DNA from: Roseiarcus sp963696665
Lineage (GTDB): Bacteria > Pseudomonadota > Alphaproteobacteria > Rhizobiales > Beijerinckiaceae
DNA length: 64,000 nucleotides
Direction: 5' to 3'
Assembly (NCBI GenBank): GCA_963696665.1
Contig: CAVOLE010000005.1
Span: forward strand, 1 to 64,000
Under the pieces are notes generated by a model, which worked only from the letters and a program-made list of their open reading frames with translations, did no database searches and was not told the DNA's origin. Both the position numbers and the translations under genes were made by a program. This document shows, one piece after another, positions 56,176-64,000 of the stretch; the first letter of the stretch is position 1, and every line of letters starts with the position of its first letter.

Positions 56176-56818
56176 CTATTGCCATTCCTGACTAAGGTTT
56201 ATTTGATCGAGCCCTCCCCGGAGGCGCAGGAAAGCGATAATTGCGCCGAGCCCCTCTCCTCTTTTCATGTTTGCCAGCACGAACGGACGGCCCTTGCGCA
56301 TCATGAGAGCATCCGTCGCCATCACCTCGAGCGAGGCGCCGACGTAAGGGGCGAGGTCGATCTTATTGATCACGAGCAGGTCCGAGCGGGTCACGCCCGG
56401 GCCGCCTTTGCGCGGGATCTTCTCGCCGCCCGAGACGTCGATGACATAGATCGTGAGATCGGCGAGCTCCGGCGAGAAGGTCGCGGCAAGATTGTCGCCG
56501 CCCGATTCGATGAGGATCAGATCGAGATTGGCGAACCGCTTGCGCATTTCCGAGACCGCCGCGAGATTGATCGAGGCGTCCTCGCGGATCGCAGTATGCG
56601 GGCAGCCGCCGGTCTCTACGCCCATGATCCGCTCAGGCGGAAGGGCGCCCGCCTCGACCAGAATGCGCGCGTCCTCCTTGGTGTAGATGTCGTTGGTGAT
56701 GGCGGCGATACTGATCTCCTCGCGCAGGCGCTTGCAAAGCTGCTCCATGAGCGCCGTCTTGCCGGAGCCCACCGGACCGCCGATGCCGACGCGAAGAGGT
56801 TGTTGGCTTGTGCGTCAT
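56176..56818 (-). CDS. ureG: Urease accessory GTPase UreG (frame disrupted)
   Basis: This 213-residue (repaired) GTPase delivers nickel to urease with UreE, UreF and UreD. The P-loop is GGPVGSGKTALMEQL, with TNDIYTKEDARILVEAGALP, VETGGCPHTAIREDASIN, LILIESGGDNLAATFSPEL and NKIDLAPYVGASLEVM all intact. The N-terminus MTHKPTTS is in another frame. One extra base at 56797 separates it from LRVGIGGPVGSGK. The ATG overlaps the ureF stop (ATGA). Without repair a late start would delete the strand before the P-loop. Confidence 0.9.
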
Positions 56819-57513
56819 GACCGGAACAGTCTCGAATATTGCGTCTCGTGACGCATGGCGGCGATGTCGGAGCGGAACGCGCAACCCCCGAGCCCAGCGA
56901 GGCCAGCGGTTCGAGCTTCGTGCGCCAGATCCTCAATGCGCGGCAGGAGCGCGGCAAGAATTGTCTGGCCGTCCGTCTGCCCGATTGGACCCAGACGCAA
57001 CGCGGCGGAGACAAGATTGGCGACTTGCGCGAGGATGAACGCCGCGAGGCTCATGTCGAGCGGCAGAGCATGCGCGCTCGCCGCGGCGGCGACCGCGACC
57101 GGATAGGCGACGCTCCCTTCGGGCGCCGCCTCGAGCCGGCGCAAGGGCTCGCAATCCCAAGGTCCGCGCGCGGCCGCCACAAACGCCGCTCCCTGCGCAG
57201 TCGTCTCCAGGCGCCGTTCGGCCGAAGCGGTCAGGGCGACTGCGAGCGCGTTAATCTCCATGAGCTCCGGCCAAGCGGCCCTCTGCACGGCGCGGAAGGC
57301 GGCCGCAAACAGGACGGCGTCCGAGCGCGGCGCGCCGAACGCCAGAAGATCGATGAGCCAAACCTGGAGCGAAGGCGCATCGACGATATCGCCCGCTTCG
57401 ACCGCCCATTCCAGCCCATGCGAATAGGCGAAGGCGCCGACCGGGAACGTCGGCGAGAGCCATATCAGGAGCGGCAGCGCCGCGCCGCCGTTAGCCTCGG
57501 CGACCGTGACCAT
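56815..57513 (-). CDS. ureF: Urease accessory protein UreF
   Basis: This 232-residue all-helical chaperone gates GTP hydrolysis by UreG during nickel insertion. Motifs are LIWLSPTFPVGAFAYSHGLE, CEPLRRLEAAPEGSVAYPVA and the C-terminal RSDIAAMRHETQYSRLFRS, all typical. The ATG at 57513 lies inside the end of ureE, so the two genes overlap by 23 bp. The upstream in-frame Thr-rich reading is the shadow of the UreE histidine tail. Confidence 0.92.
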   Translation of the reverse strand: MVTVAEANGGAALPLLIWLSPTFPVGAFAYSHGLEWAVEAGDIVDAPSLQVWLIDLLAFGAPRSDAVLFAAAFRAVQRAAWPELMEINALAVALTASAERRLETTAQGAAFVAAARGPWDCEPLRRLEAAPEGSVAYPVAVAAAASAHALPLDMSLAAFILAQVANLVSAALRLGPIGQTDGQTILAALLPRIEDLAHEARTAGLAGLGGCAFRSDIAAMRHETQYSRLFRS

Positions 57514-58045
57514 GATCGTGGTCGTGCGCGTGGCGATGGTCGTGATCGAGATGGTCGTGGTGGTGATGCGGCCCATGATCGTGGTCATGGTGGAACTCCT
57601 CGGCGCCGCCTTCGGCCTTCACATAGGCCCCGCCTTCGGGATTGAACGGCGCTTCGAGCGCGATCACGCGGGCCCCAAGACCCTCGGCCATCGCCTCGAT
57701 GACGGGATCGCGGCGGATGCGCAGCGCCCTTGGCGTCATTTCGGTCGGCAGATGGCGGTTGCCGAGATGCCAGGCGACCCGGGTGAGCGCCAGGGGATCG
57801 GCGGCGCGGATCTCCGCCAGCGGTTCGGGCTCGGCGACCACCTCCACCACGCGCCCGTCCTCGAGCCGCAACCCATCGCCGCCGCGCAGCATCGTCGCTT
57901 CGGAAAGATCGAGCAGGAATTCCAGCCCGCCGACCCCGCTCATGGCGACACGCCGGCGATAGCGGGCGTCGAAGTCGAGCACGACCGTATCGGCCGGAGC
58001 GCCCGACCATTTGCCCGCCGGAATGACTTTGTCAGCGCGCAGCAT
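57491..58045 (-). CDS. ureE: Urease nickel metallochaperone UreE
   Basis: This 184-residue nickel-binding protein has an N-terminal substrate domain (VVLDFDARYRRRVAMSGVGG), the metal-binding domain with HLGNRHLPTEM, and a His/Asp-rich tail of about 34 residues (HHDHDHGPHHHHDHLDH and more) for nickel storage. The ATG at 58045 is preferred. Urease structural genes are not in the window. Confidence 0.92.
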   Translation of the reverse strand: MLRADKVIPAGKWSGAPADTVVLDFDARYRRRVAMSGVGGLEFLLDLSEATMLRGGDGLRLEDGRVVEVVAEPEPLAEIRAADPLALTRVAWHLGNRHLPTEMTPRALRIRRDPVIEAMAEGLGARVIALEAPFNPEGGAYVKAEGGAEEFHHDHDHGPHHHHDHLDHDHRHAHDHDHGHGRRG

Positions 58046-58128
58046 TATCGCCTTTCCGGTTTCAGGGGCCGCGTCATGGGGAGAAACGAATTCGTTTTGA
58101 CCAAGTTTGAACGAGAAGCAAAGCAAAC

Positions 58129-58542
<414 letters not shown>

Positions 58543-58767
58543 GAACGCATATGGGTCCGAGGCGAACGCGGTCAAGCACAAAGGAAACTGTCCAAGCCAC
58601 GGGGCGGAACCAGGGACCCTGCTTGTTCATTGAATCGTGGGCCGAATTATGGGATTGTGGCGCTTAAGCGGACGTTCGCTGCTTCCGCCGTCTCGTTTTT
58701 CGGCTTAACGGCGTCGAGACGAGTTTTGGGGGCCCTCGGGGATGAGACGGACGGGAGATCGCATCTC

Positions 58768-59112
58768 ATGAAAAGAATTCTGGGTCTTTCGGCGGCCGTC
58801 GCCGTCGCCCTTTCCGTCTCGGCCTGCGAAACGCCGCAGCAGCAGAACGCGCTCTTTGGCGGGGCGTTGGGCGCCGGCACGGGGGCGCTGATCGGTTCGG
58901 CGGCGTCGGGGGGCAGCGCCGGCGGCGCGCTGGCCGGCGCGGCAATCGGGGCAGGAACCGGCGCGCTCATCGGTTCGGCAGCGACGCCTCCTGGGCCGGG
59001 CTACTACGGCGGCCCGCCGCCCGGGGGCTACTATGGGGGCCCGCCGCCGCACCGATGCGCCCAGTGGGCGTATGACTATAACGGCAACCGGGTTTGCACC
59101 GCTTTCTATTGA
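58768..59112 (+). CDS. Glycine-zipper lipoprotein, copy 1
   Basis: This 114-residue protein has a lipobox (ALSVSAC), a PQQQ motif, a glycine-zipper hairpin (GGALGAGTGALIGSAASGGS, AGAAIGAGTGALIGSAA), a Pro/Gly/Tyr-rich spacer (PGPGYYGGPPPGGYYGGPPP) and a C-terminal CAQWAYDYNGNRVCTAFY with a likely disulfide. Such proteins sit in the outer membrane or periplasm; the function is unknown. It is the first of three tandem paralogues, and the YGG-rich spacer is unique to it. Confidence 0.82.
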   Translation: MKRILGLSAAVAVALSVSACETPQQQNALFGGALGAGTGALIGSAASGGSAGGALAGAAIGAGTGALIGSAATPPGPGYYGGPPPGGYYGGPPPHRCAQWAYDYNGNRVCTAFY

Positions 59113-59127
59113 GCCAATAGGGGAAAC

Positions 59128-59430
59128 ATGAAAAAGACGATCACTCTTGCGCTGGCCTTGGCCGGCGCGGTCTCGGTTTCGGCCTGCCAAACGCCGCAAC
59201 AGCAGACGGGCACGCTAGCCGGGGGCGCGATCGGCGCCGGCGGCGGCGCCTTGCTCGGGTCGGCGCTCACGCACGGCAGCGCGGGCGGCGCCATTGCCGG
59301 GGGCTTGCTCGGCGCGGGGACCGGCGCTTTAATCGGCAACGCTGCGACAGCGCCGCCGCAGCCGAGCGGCCGATGCGCCCAGTGGGGTTATGACTACAAC
59401 GGCAATCGCGTCTGCACCGCTTTCTACTGA
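59128..59430 (+). CDS. Glycine-zipper lipoprotein, copy 2
   Basis: This 100-residue paralogue begins 15 bp after copy 1. It has a lipobox (VSVSAC), QTPQQQTGTLAGGAIGAG, the double zipper and the same tail CAQWGYDYNGNRVCTAFY. It lacks the long Pro/Gly spacer. Its close spacing implies co-expression. Confidence 0.84.
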   Translation: MKKTITLALALAGAVSVSACQTPQQQTGTLAGGAIGAGGGALLGSALTHGSAGGAIAGGLLGAGTGALIGNAATAPPQPSGRCAQWGYDYNGNRVCTAFY

Positions 59431-59446
59431 GCCGAAGGGGAGGAAT

Positions 59447-59746
59447 ATGAAAAGGACTTTCACTCTTGCGCTGGCGCTGGTCGGCGCCTTGTCCGTATCG
59501 GGCTGCTACACGCCGCAACAGCAGACAGGCACGCTGGCCGGCGGCGCGATCGGCGCTGGCGGCGGCGCGCTGATCGGGTCGGCGCTCAGCGGCGGCAGCG
59601 CCGGCGGCGCCATTGCCGGCGGCCTTATTGGCGCGGGCACGGGCGCGCTGATCGGCAACGCCGTGACGGCGCCGCGCTACCACCACCGCTGCGCGCGGTG
59701 GGGCTGGAACGCCTACGGCAACCGCGTCTGCCGCGCCTGGTACTGA
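59447..59746 (+). CDS. Glycine-zipper lipoprotein, copy 3
   Basis: This 99-residue paralogue begins 16 bp after copy 2. It has a lipobox (LSVSGC), YTPQQQTGTLAGGAIGAGGG and a more divergent tail (CARWGWNAYGNRVCRAWY). The graded divergence suggests successive tandem duplication. The ATG at 59447 follows GGGGAGG. Confidence 0.84.
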   Translation: MKRTFTLALALVGALSVSGCYTPQQQTGTLAGGAIGAGGGALIGSALSGGSAGGAIAGGLIGAGTGALIGNAVTAPRYHHRCARWGWNAYGNRVCRAWY

Positions 59747-59831
59747 TCAATCCAGGCTTCACGCGCCATGGCTTTGGTTTTAGCCATGGCGGATTCACGT
59801 CATGCCCGGCGCGCGGCTCCCGCCGCGTGAC

Positions 59832-60611
59832 ATGACGACGCGTCCCTCGCCCGATAGCCCGCTCGCTGCTCGCTTCGTGGCCTCGCCCAACTACGGCGAG
59901 CGGCGCGGCTATAGCCGGCCCAACTGCCTTATCCTGCACTATACCGGCATGCCGACCGGCGAGGCCGCGCTGAAGGCGCTGACCGATCCCGCCTCTGAGG
60001 TGTCGGCGCATTATTTGGTTTGGGAAGACGGCTCAATCGACCAATTGGTCGCCGAGAGCGAACGCGCCTGGCACGCGGGTAGAGGTTCGTGGAAAGGCGA
60101 AAGCGATCTGAACTCGGCCTCGATCGGCATCGAGATCGTCAATCCAGGCCATGACGGCGGCTCGCCAGCCTTTCCATTGGTCCAGATCGATGCGGCGATT
60201 GCGCTCGCGCGCGACATATGCGCGCGCTGGGCGATCGCGCCCGAACGGGTCCTCGCCCATTCCGATATCGCGCCGGCGCGCAAGCGCGATCCGGGCGAAG
60301 CTTTCCCCTGGGCGGCGCTCTGGCGGAACGGCGTCGGCCATTGGACCAAGCCCGCGCCGCTCAGCGGCTCGCCGCTCTTCGCCCATGAGGAGGAAGGCCC
60401 GTCGGTGCGGGCGCTCCAGGCGATGCTGGCCCTCTACGGCTATGGGGTGGAGATCACGGGGATCTACGACCGCCAGACCCGACAGGTTGTGGCCGCGTTC
60501 CAGCGCCACTTCCGGCCGGAGCGCGTCGACGGCGAGGTGGACGCCTCGACCGTGGCCACCCTGAAGGCGCTGATCGATGGGCTTGCGGGCGCGCCCGCGC
60601 CATTGGCCTGA
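59832..60611 (+). CDS. ampD: N-acetylmuramoyl-L-alanine amidase AmpD with peptidoglycan-binding tail
   Basis: This 259-residue enzyme cleaves the amide in muropeptides for recycling. Zinc ligands are in NCLILHYTGMPTGE and VLAHSDIAPARKRDPGEAFP, with SIGIEIVNPGHDG between them. A PG_binding_1 domain is at the C-terminus (SVRALQAMLALYGYGVEITG). There is no signal peptide, consistent with a cytoplasmic AmpD. Confidence 0.9.
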   Translation: MTTRPSPDSPLAARFVASPNYGERRGYSRPNCLILHYTGMPTGEAALKALTDPASEVSAHYLVWEDGSIDQLVAESERAWHAGRGSWKGESDLNSASIGIEIVNPGHDGGSPAFPLVQIDAAIALARDICARWAIAPERVLAHSDIAPARKRDPGEAFPWAALWRNGVGHWTKPAPLSGSPLFAHEEEGPSVRALQAMLALYGYGVEITGIYDRQTRQVVAAFQRHFRPERVDGEVDASTVATLKALIDGLAGAPAPLA

Positions 60612-60649
60612 TCCGCCGCATGAATTATACTGTCTACATTTGTGATAAA

Positions 60650-60918
60650 GGGTCGCTACATTTGGATTTCCTTGGTCCGTTGCTCTTTCGGTTCGAAAAC
60701 CCTCAATTATGCCTATTGGGTTCTCTTGGATTTCCTTGGATTCTCTCGTCCGAATCGTGACTTATCAATGGGTTACGCGGAGAGAACGGTGGAACATTGT
60801 TCGCACGCCCTTCCCCCGCATCGAGAGGCGCCGGGACCGGCGCCAACGGTCTTGTCATGCGGAAGCGTAGGCTGGTTCATGAAGCAAGCTTAACCCGATT
60901 TCTGTTTTCCTGCAATCA
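60650..60918 (+). repeat. Long intergenic repeat, copy B (shared with 22.5 kb)
   Basis: The identical core (CTTGGATTTCCTTGGATTCT and on to 60755), GACTTATCAA (60759-60768) and the 3' block ending TTTTCCTGCAAT (60885-60916) match copy A at 22490-22755, while the middle is different. A partial third core GGATTTCCTTGG lies at 60664. Confidence 0.7.
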
Positions 60919-60989
60919 ATTGACGACTCTTATGGCGTTACCTGTTGGTTGGGTGGGAAAGAGAACTCCGGCGGCTCTAAAGCGTTATG

Positions 60990-61121
60990 GCCGGGCTTGA
61001 CCCGGTCATCCACGTGTTTGCCGGTTTGAACTGACGGCGGAGGAAGGTCCGGAAGGCTCTGCTGCCTGCGATGGCTTCGTCATTGAGCCCGCGCGGCGTG
61101 GATGGCCGGGTCAAGCCCGGC
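60990..61121. repeat. Palindromic repeat with 25-bp inverted arms, copy 2
   Basis: The left arm CCGGGCTTGACCCGGTCATC (60991-61010, arm 60990-61014) is inverted at 61097-61121 with one mismatch. Each arm is itself hairpin-forming (GCCGGG/CCCGGC). It matches the 18427-18581 repeat and separates ampD from the RND pump gene. Confidence 0.7.
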
Positions 61122-61133
61122 GCGCCCTATCTA

Positions 61134-64000
61134 TCAGCCGACCTCGACCTCCTCCTTGAGATGCCCGAGCGCCTTTTCTTTCGCCATCGCCGCCGCGTGG
61201 TCGCGGGCGAGGAACGTATAGACCGCCGGGGTGACGAACAGGGTGAACAGCGTGCCGATCGCCATGCCGAAGAAGATGGTGACGCCGATGTTGAAGCGCG
61301 AGACCGCGCCGGCGCCATGGGCGAAGATGAGCGGCGCCATGCCGACCACCATCGCGGCGGTGGTCATCAGGATCGGCCGCAGCCGCACGGCGGCCGCCTC
61401 CTCGATCGCGCCGCGTCGCGAAAGCCCATGGGTCTCCTGCAGCCTATTGGCGAAATCCACCATGAGAATCCCGTGCTTGGAAATGAGGCCGATCAGCGTG
61501 ACGAGACCGATCTGCGAATAGATGTTGATGCTGGCGAAGCCGAGGACGCCGCCGACGTTGAGCGGCAGAAGCGCGCCGAACAAGGCTGTCGGCAAAGCGA
61601 TGAGAATGATCAGCGGATCACGGAAACTCTCGTATTGCGCGGCGAGCACGAGATAGATGACGATCAGCGCGAACACGAACACAGCGACGAGCGCGTTGCC
61701 CTCCTGCTCGTACTGGCGGGAATCGCCCTGGAAGTCATAGGTGTAGCCCTCCGGAAAAATCTCTTTCGATTTCGCGGTCAGGAAATCGAGCGCTTCCCCG
61801 AGCGTGTGGCCCGGAAAAGGCACGCCTGACAGGGTGGCGGAGTTGAGCTGCTGAAAGCTGGTCAGCGCGTTGGGCTGCACCTTTTCCGAGACTGTCGCCA
61901 CCGCCGACAAAGGGACCAACTCGCCGTTGGCGGCGCGAACCTGATAGCGGGTCAGCCAGTCGGGCGAGAAGCGGAACTCGCGCGGCGCCTGGGGGATCAC
62001 CTGATAGCTGCGGCCATAGAGACTGAAGAGATTGACGTAGTTCCCGCCCAGCATGGTCGCCAGCGCCGTGCCAACATCGGCCATCTTGACGCCGAGGCGG
62101 TTGGCCTTGTCGGCGTCGACCTTGAACTCGAGCTGCGGCGTGTCGAACTTGAGGTCGACGTCGGTGAACAGGAACAGGCCGCTCTCGCGCGCCGCCTGCT
62201 GCATCTTGAGCGCGACGTCGGCGAGGGTCGTATAGTCGCCGGTGGTGCGGATGACGAATTGCATCGGCGGGCCGCCGGTCGAGCCGGGCAGCGCCGGCGG
62301 CGAAAAGGCCTGCACCTGCGCCTGCGGCACGGCGAGAAATTTCGGGCTGAGCGCGCCGAGGACCTGCTTCTGGGTTCTCTTCCGCTCGTCCCAGGGTTTG
62401 AGAAGAAAGCCGGCGAAGGCGTTGCGGACGCCGGCCGAGCCGTTGATGGTGAAAACGTGCGAAATCTCCGGCGTTCCCCGCACGCCGTCGTACAGGCGCT
62501 TCGTCGCCTGCTCAGTGTAGTCAAGGTTGCCGACCTGCGGCGTCTTGATCAGCGAGAGCAGAATCCCCTGGTCCTCCTCCGGCGCGAGCTCGCGCGGGGT
62601 TGTGACATACATGACCGCGGTCAACGCCAGCACCCCGACCAGGATCAGCAGGGTCAGCGCGCGGAAGTTGAGCGAGCTGTGGAGGCGGCGCTTGTAGGCG
62701 CGCCGAAGGCTTAAGAACGCGCCGTCGAGCTTGCGCGCGAACCAGGTCTCGTTCTTCTCGCGGCTGAGAAGCCTCGAGCACATCATCGGCGAGAGCGTCA
62801 GCGCAATGAAGCCCGACACGATGACGGCGCCGGCGAGCGTGAAGGCGAACTCGCGAAACAGAACCCCGGTCACACCCGCGACGAAGCCGATCGGCGCATA
62901 AACCGCCGCGAGCGTGATGGTCATCGCGATGATCGGCAGCGCGATCTCGTGCGCGCCCTTAATCGCCGCGTCGAAGGGCATCATGCCCTCCTCGATGTGG
63001 CGATGAATGTTCTCCACCACCACGATCGCGTCGTCGACCACGAGCCCGATGCCGAGCACGAGCGCGAGCAGGGTCAGAAGATTGATCGAATAGCCGAGCG
63101 CCATCAGCGCGATCATCACGCCGATTAGCGAAAGCGGAATCGTCACGATCGGAATGAAGGTCGAGCGCAGATTGCCGAGGAACAGGAAAATCACCACGAT
63201 CACGATCGCCGCCGCTTCGGCGAGGGTCTTCGCGACCTCGTAGATCGAGGCGCGGATGAAAGTGGTCGAATCGTAGGCGATGGTGGCTCTGAGGCCCGCC
63301 GGCAACTGAGCCTGGATGCTCGGCATAACCGCCCGCACGCCGTCGATCACCGTCAGGGGATTGGCCTCGGGCGTGCCATAGATGCCGACGAACACCGCCT
63401 TGAGGCCGTCGAAGACCGAGGAGGAATCGACGGTTTGGGGCCCGAGCTCGATCTTCGAAATATCGCCGAGGCGCACCAAAGCGTCGCCATGCGTTGCAAT
63501 CACCAATTGCCCAAACGCCTTGGCGCTGTCGAGGGAGGTCAGCGCGTTGACGCTGATCTGGGTGTAGTCGCCTTTGACCTCGCCGGCGGCGGTGGTGAAG
63601 TTGTTGGCGGCGAGCGCCGCGCGCACATCGTTCGGGGTCACGCTTAAGGACGCCATGCGGGTCGGATCGAGCCAGATGCGCATGGCGAAGGTCTGGCCGC
63701 CGAGAATCTGCGCATTCGCGACCCCCTCTACGGTTTGCAGGCGGGGCTGAACGACGCGGGTGAGATAGTCGGTGATCTGGGACGCGCTCATGACGTTCGA
63801 GTTGAACGACAGATACATGAGCGCAAAGCCCTGGCCCGTCTGCTTGACCACGACCGGATCGTTGGCGTCGCGGGGCAGGAGGCCGCGCACCTGATTGACC
63901 TTGGACAAGGTGTCGGCCATCGCCCGGTCGGGATTGGCGTCGAGACGCAGATTGAGGGTGATGGTCGAGGTGTTCTGCTGCGAGGTCGAGACCAGCGTAT
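61134..64000 (-). CDS. RND multidrug efflux permease (HAE1 family), 5' end off window
   Basis: About 955 residues of an AcrB/MexB-like inner-membrane proton antiporter are visible; the N-terminal portion lies beyond the right edge. TTLVSTSQQNTSTITLNLRL at the edge shows that the frame is still open. Motifs include the transmembrane-4 region GLVVDDAIVVVENIHRHIEE (proton-relay aspartates), FREFAFTLAGAVIVSGFIAL, TSFQQLNSATLSGVPFPGHT and the C-terminal LIGLISKHGILMVDFANRL. A membrane-fusion protein gene would be expected upstream, outside the window. No regulator is adjacent on the visible side. Confidence 0.92.
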   Translation of the reverse strand, partial: TLVSTSQQNTSTITLNLRLDANPDRAMADTLSKVNQVRGLLPRDANDPVVVKQTGQGFALMYLSFNSNVMSASQITDYLTRVVQPRLQTVEGVANAQILGGQTFAMRIWLDPTRMASLSVTPNDVRAALAANNFTTAAGEVKGDYTQISVNALTSLDSAKAFGQLVIATHGDALVRLGDISKIELGPQTVDSSSVFDGLKAVFVGIYGTPEANPLTVIDGVRAVMPSIQAQLPAGLRATIAYDSTTFIRASIYEVAKTLAEAAAIVIVVIFLFLGNLRSTFIPIVTIPLSLIGVMIALMALGYSINLLTLLALVLGIGLVVDDAIVVVENIHRHIEEGMMPFDAAIKGAHEIALPIIAMTITLAAVYAPIGFVAGVTGVLFREFAFTLAGAVIVSGFIALTLSPMMCSRLLSREKNETWFARKLDGAFLSLRRAYKRRLHSSLNFRALTLLILVGVLALTAVMYVTTPRELAPEEDQGILLSLIKTPQVGNLDYTEQATKRLYDGVRGTPEISHVFTINGSAGVRNAFAGFLLKPWDERKRTQKQVLGALSPKFLAVPQAQVQAFSPPALPGSTGGPPMQFVIRTTGDYTTLADVALKMQQAARESGLFLFTDVDLKFDTPQLEFKVDADKANRLGVKMADVGTALATMLGGNYVNLFSLYGRSYQVIPQAPREFRFSPDWLTRYQVRAANGELVPLSAVATVSEKVQPNALTSFQQLNSATLSGVPFPGHTLGEALDFLTAKSKEIFPEGYTYDFQGDSRQYEQEGNALVAVFVFALIVIYLVLAAQYESFRDPLIILIALPTALFGALLPLNVGGVLGFASINIYSQIGLVTLIGLISKHGILMVDFANRLQETHGLSRRGAIEEAAAVRLRPILMTTAAMVVGMAPLIFAHGAGAVSRFNIGVTIFFGMAIGTLFTLFVTPAVYTFLARDHAAAMAKEKALGHLKEEVEVG

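Noticed and set aside
56839..57645. 268-codon plus-strand reading frame over ureF/ureE
   Set aside because: It is a shadow of the urease accessory genes; its composition is Arg/Asp/Gly-biased with no motif.

Overview
The window looks like a chromosomal segment of a GC-rich alphaproteobacterium, most likely Hyphomicrobiales (Rhizobiales). The support is a CcrM-type GANTC methyltransferase, an MmcB repair protein, PhaR, BioY, a dnaG-rpoD pair, a Dpp transport operon and a urease accessory cluster. Polyhydroxyalkanoate metabolism (PhaR) and three PEP-CTERM proteins suggest a storage-polymer and exopolysaccharide-forming environmental organism. This placement is inferred from gene content; no rRNA is present.

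Layout. 1-5.3 kb: a minus-strand catabolic operon (two-subunit transketolase-like enzyme, crotonase-fold beta-diketone hydrolase, Liv-type ABC importer) divergent from a LacI regulator, with two matching inverted-repeat operators. 6.3-9.8 kb: a scrapyard of transposase relics, a broken parDE pair, a PEP-CTERM gene and two elements with ISL3-like ends. 10-13.1 kb: a large cyclase-ATPase-TPR regulator. 13.1-17.1 kb: a tight four-gene operon with a catalase-like protein, a DyP peroxidase and two unknown proteins that resemble each other. 17.3-18.4 kb: an IS630 element. 18.4-28 kb: housekeeping genes (rpmJ, bioY, gpmA, gloB, phaR, prmB) separated by dispersed repeats. 28.1-32.2 kb: a giant secreted G8/beta-helix protein. 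32.3-39.7 kb: ccrM, rnhB, ruvC-ruvA-ruvB with two passengers, xerD. 40.1-47.7 kb: a dpp-type peptide transporter operon that runs on into a GMC oxidoreductase and mmcB. 47.8-49.6 kb: two PEP-CTERM genes. 49.8-53.9 kb: rpoD and dnaG. 54-58 kb: aldo/keto reductase, TetR regulator, ureG-ureF-ureE. 58.1-58.5 kb: RNase P RNA. 58.8-60.6 kb: three tandem glycine-zipper lipoproteins and ampD. 61.1-64 kb: an RND efflux pump running off the right edge.

A recurring feature is single-base frameshifts. I count about 19 in 12 reading frames; about 15 are one extra base and about 4 are a missing base. They hit dnaG (essential) and ureG as well as accessory genes, so many are probably residual sequencing or assembly errors. 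Disrupted genes are therefore annotated over their full reconstructed span, and pseudogene is reserved for clearly truncated relics and the parDE pair.

The most promising little-described systems are the DyP/catalase operon with its two paired unknown proteins, and the transketolase plus diketone-hydrolase import operon.
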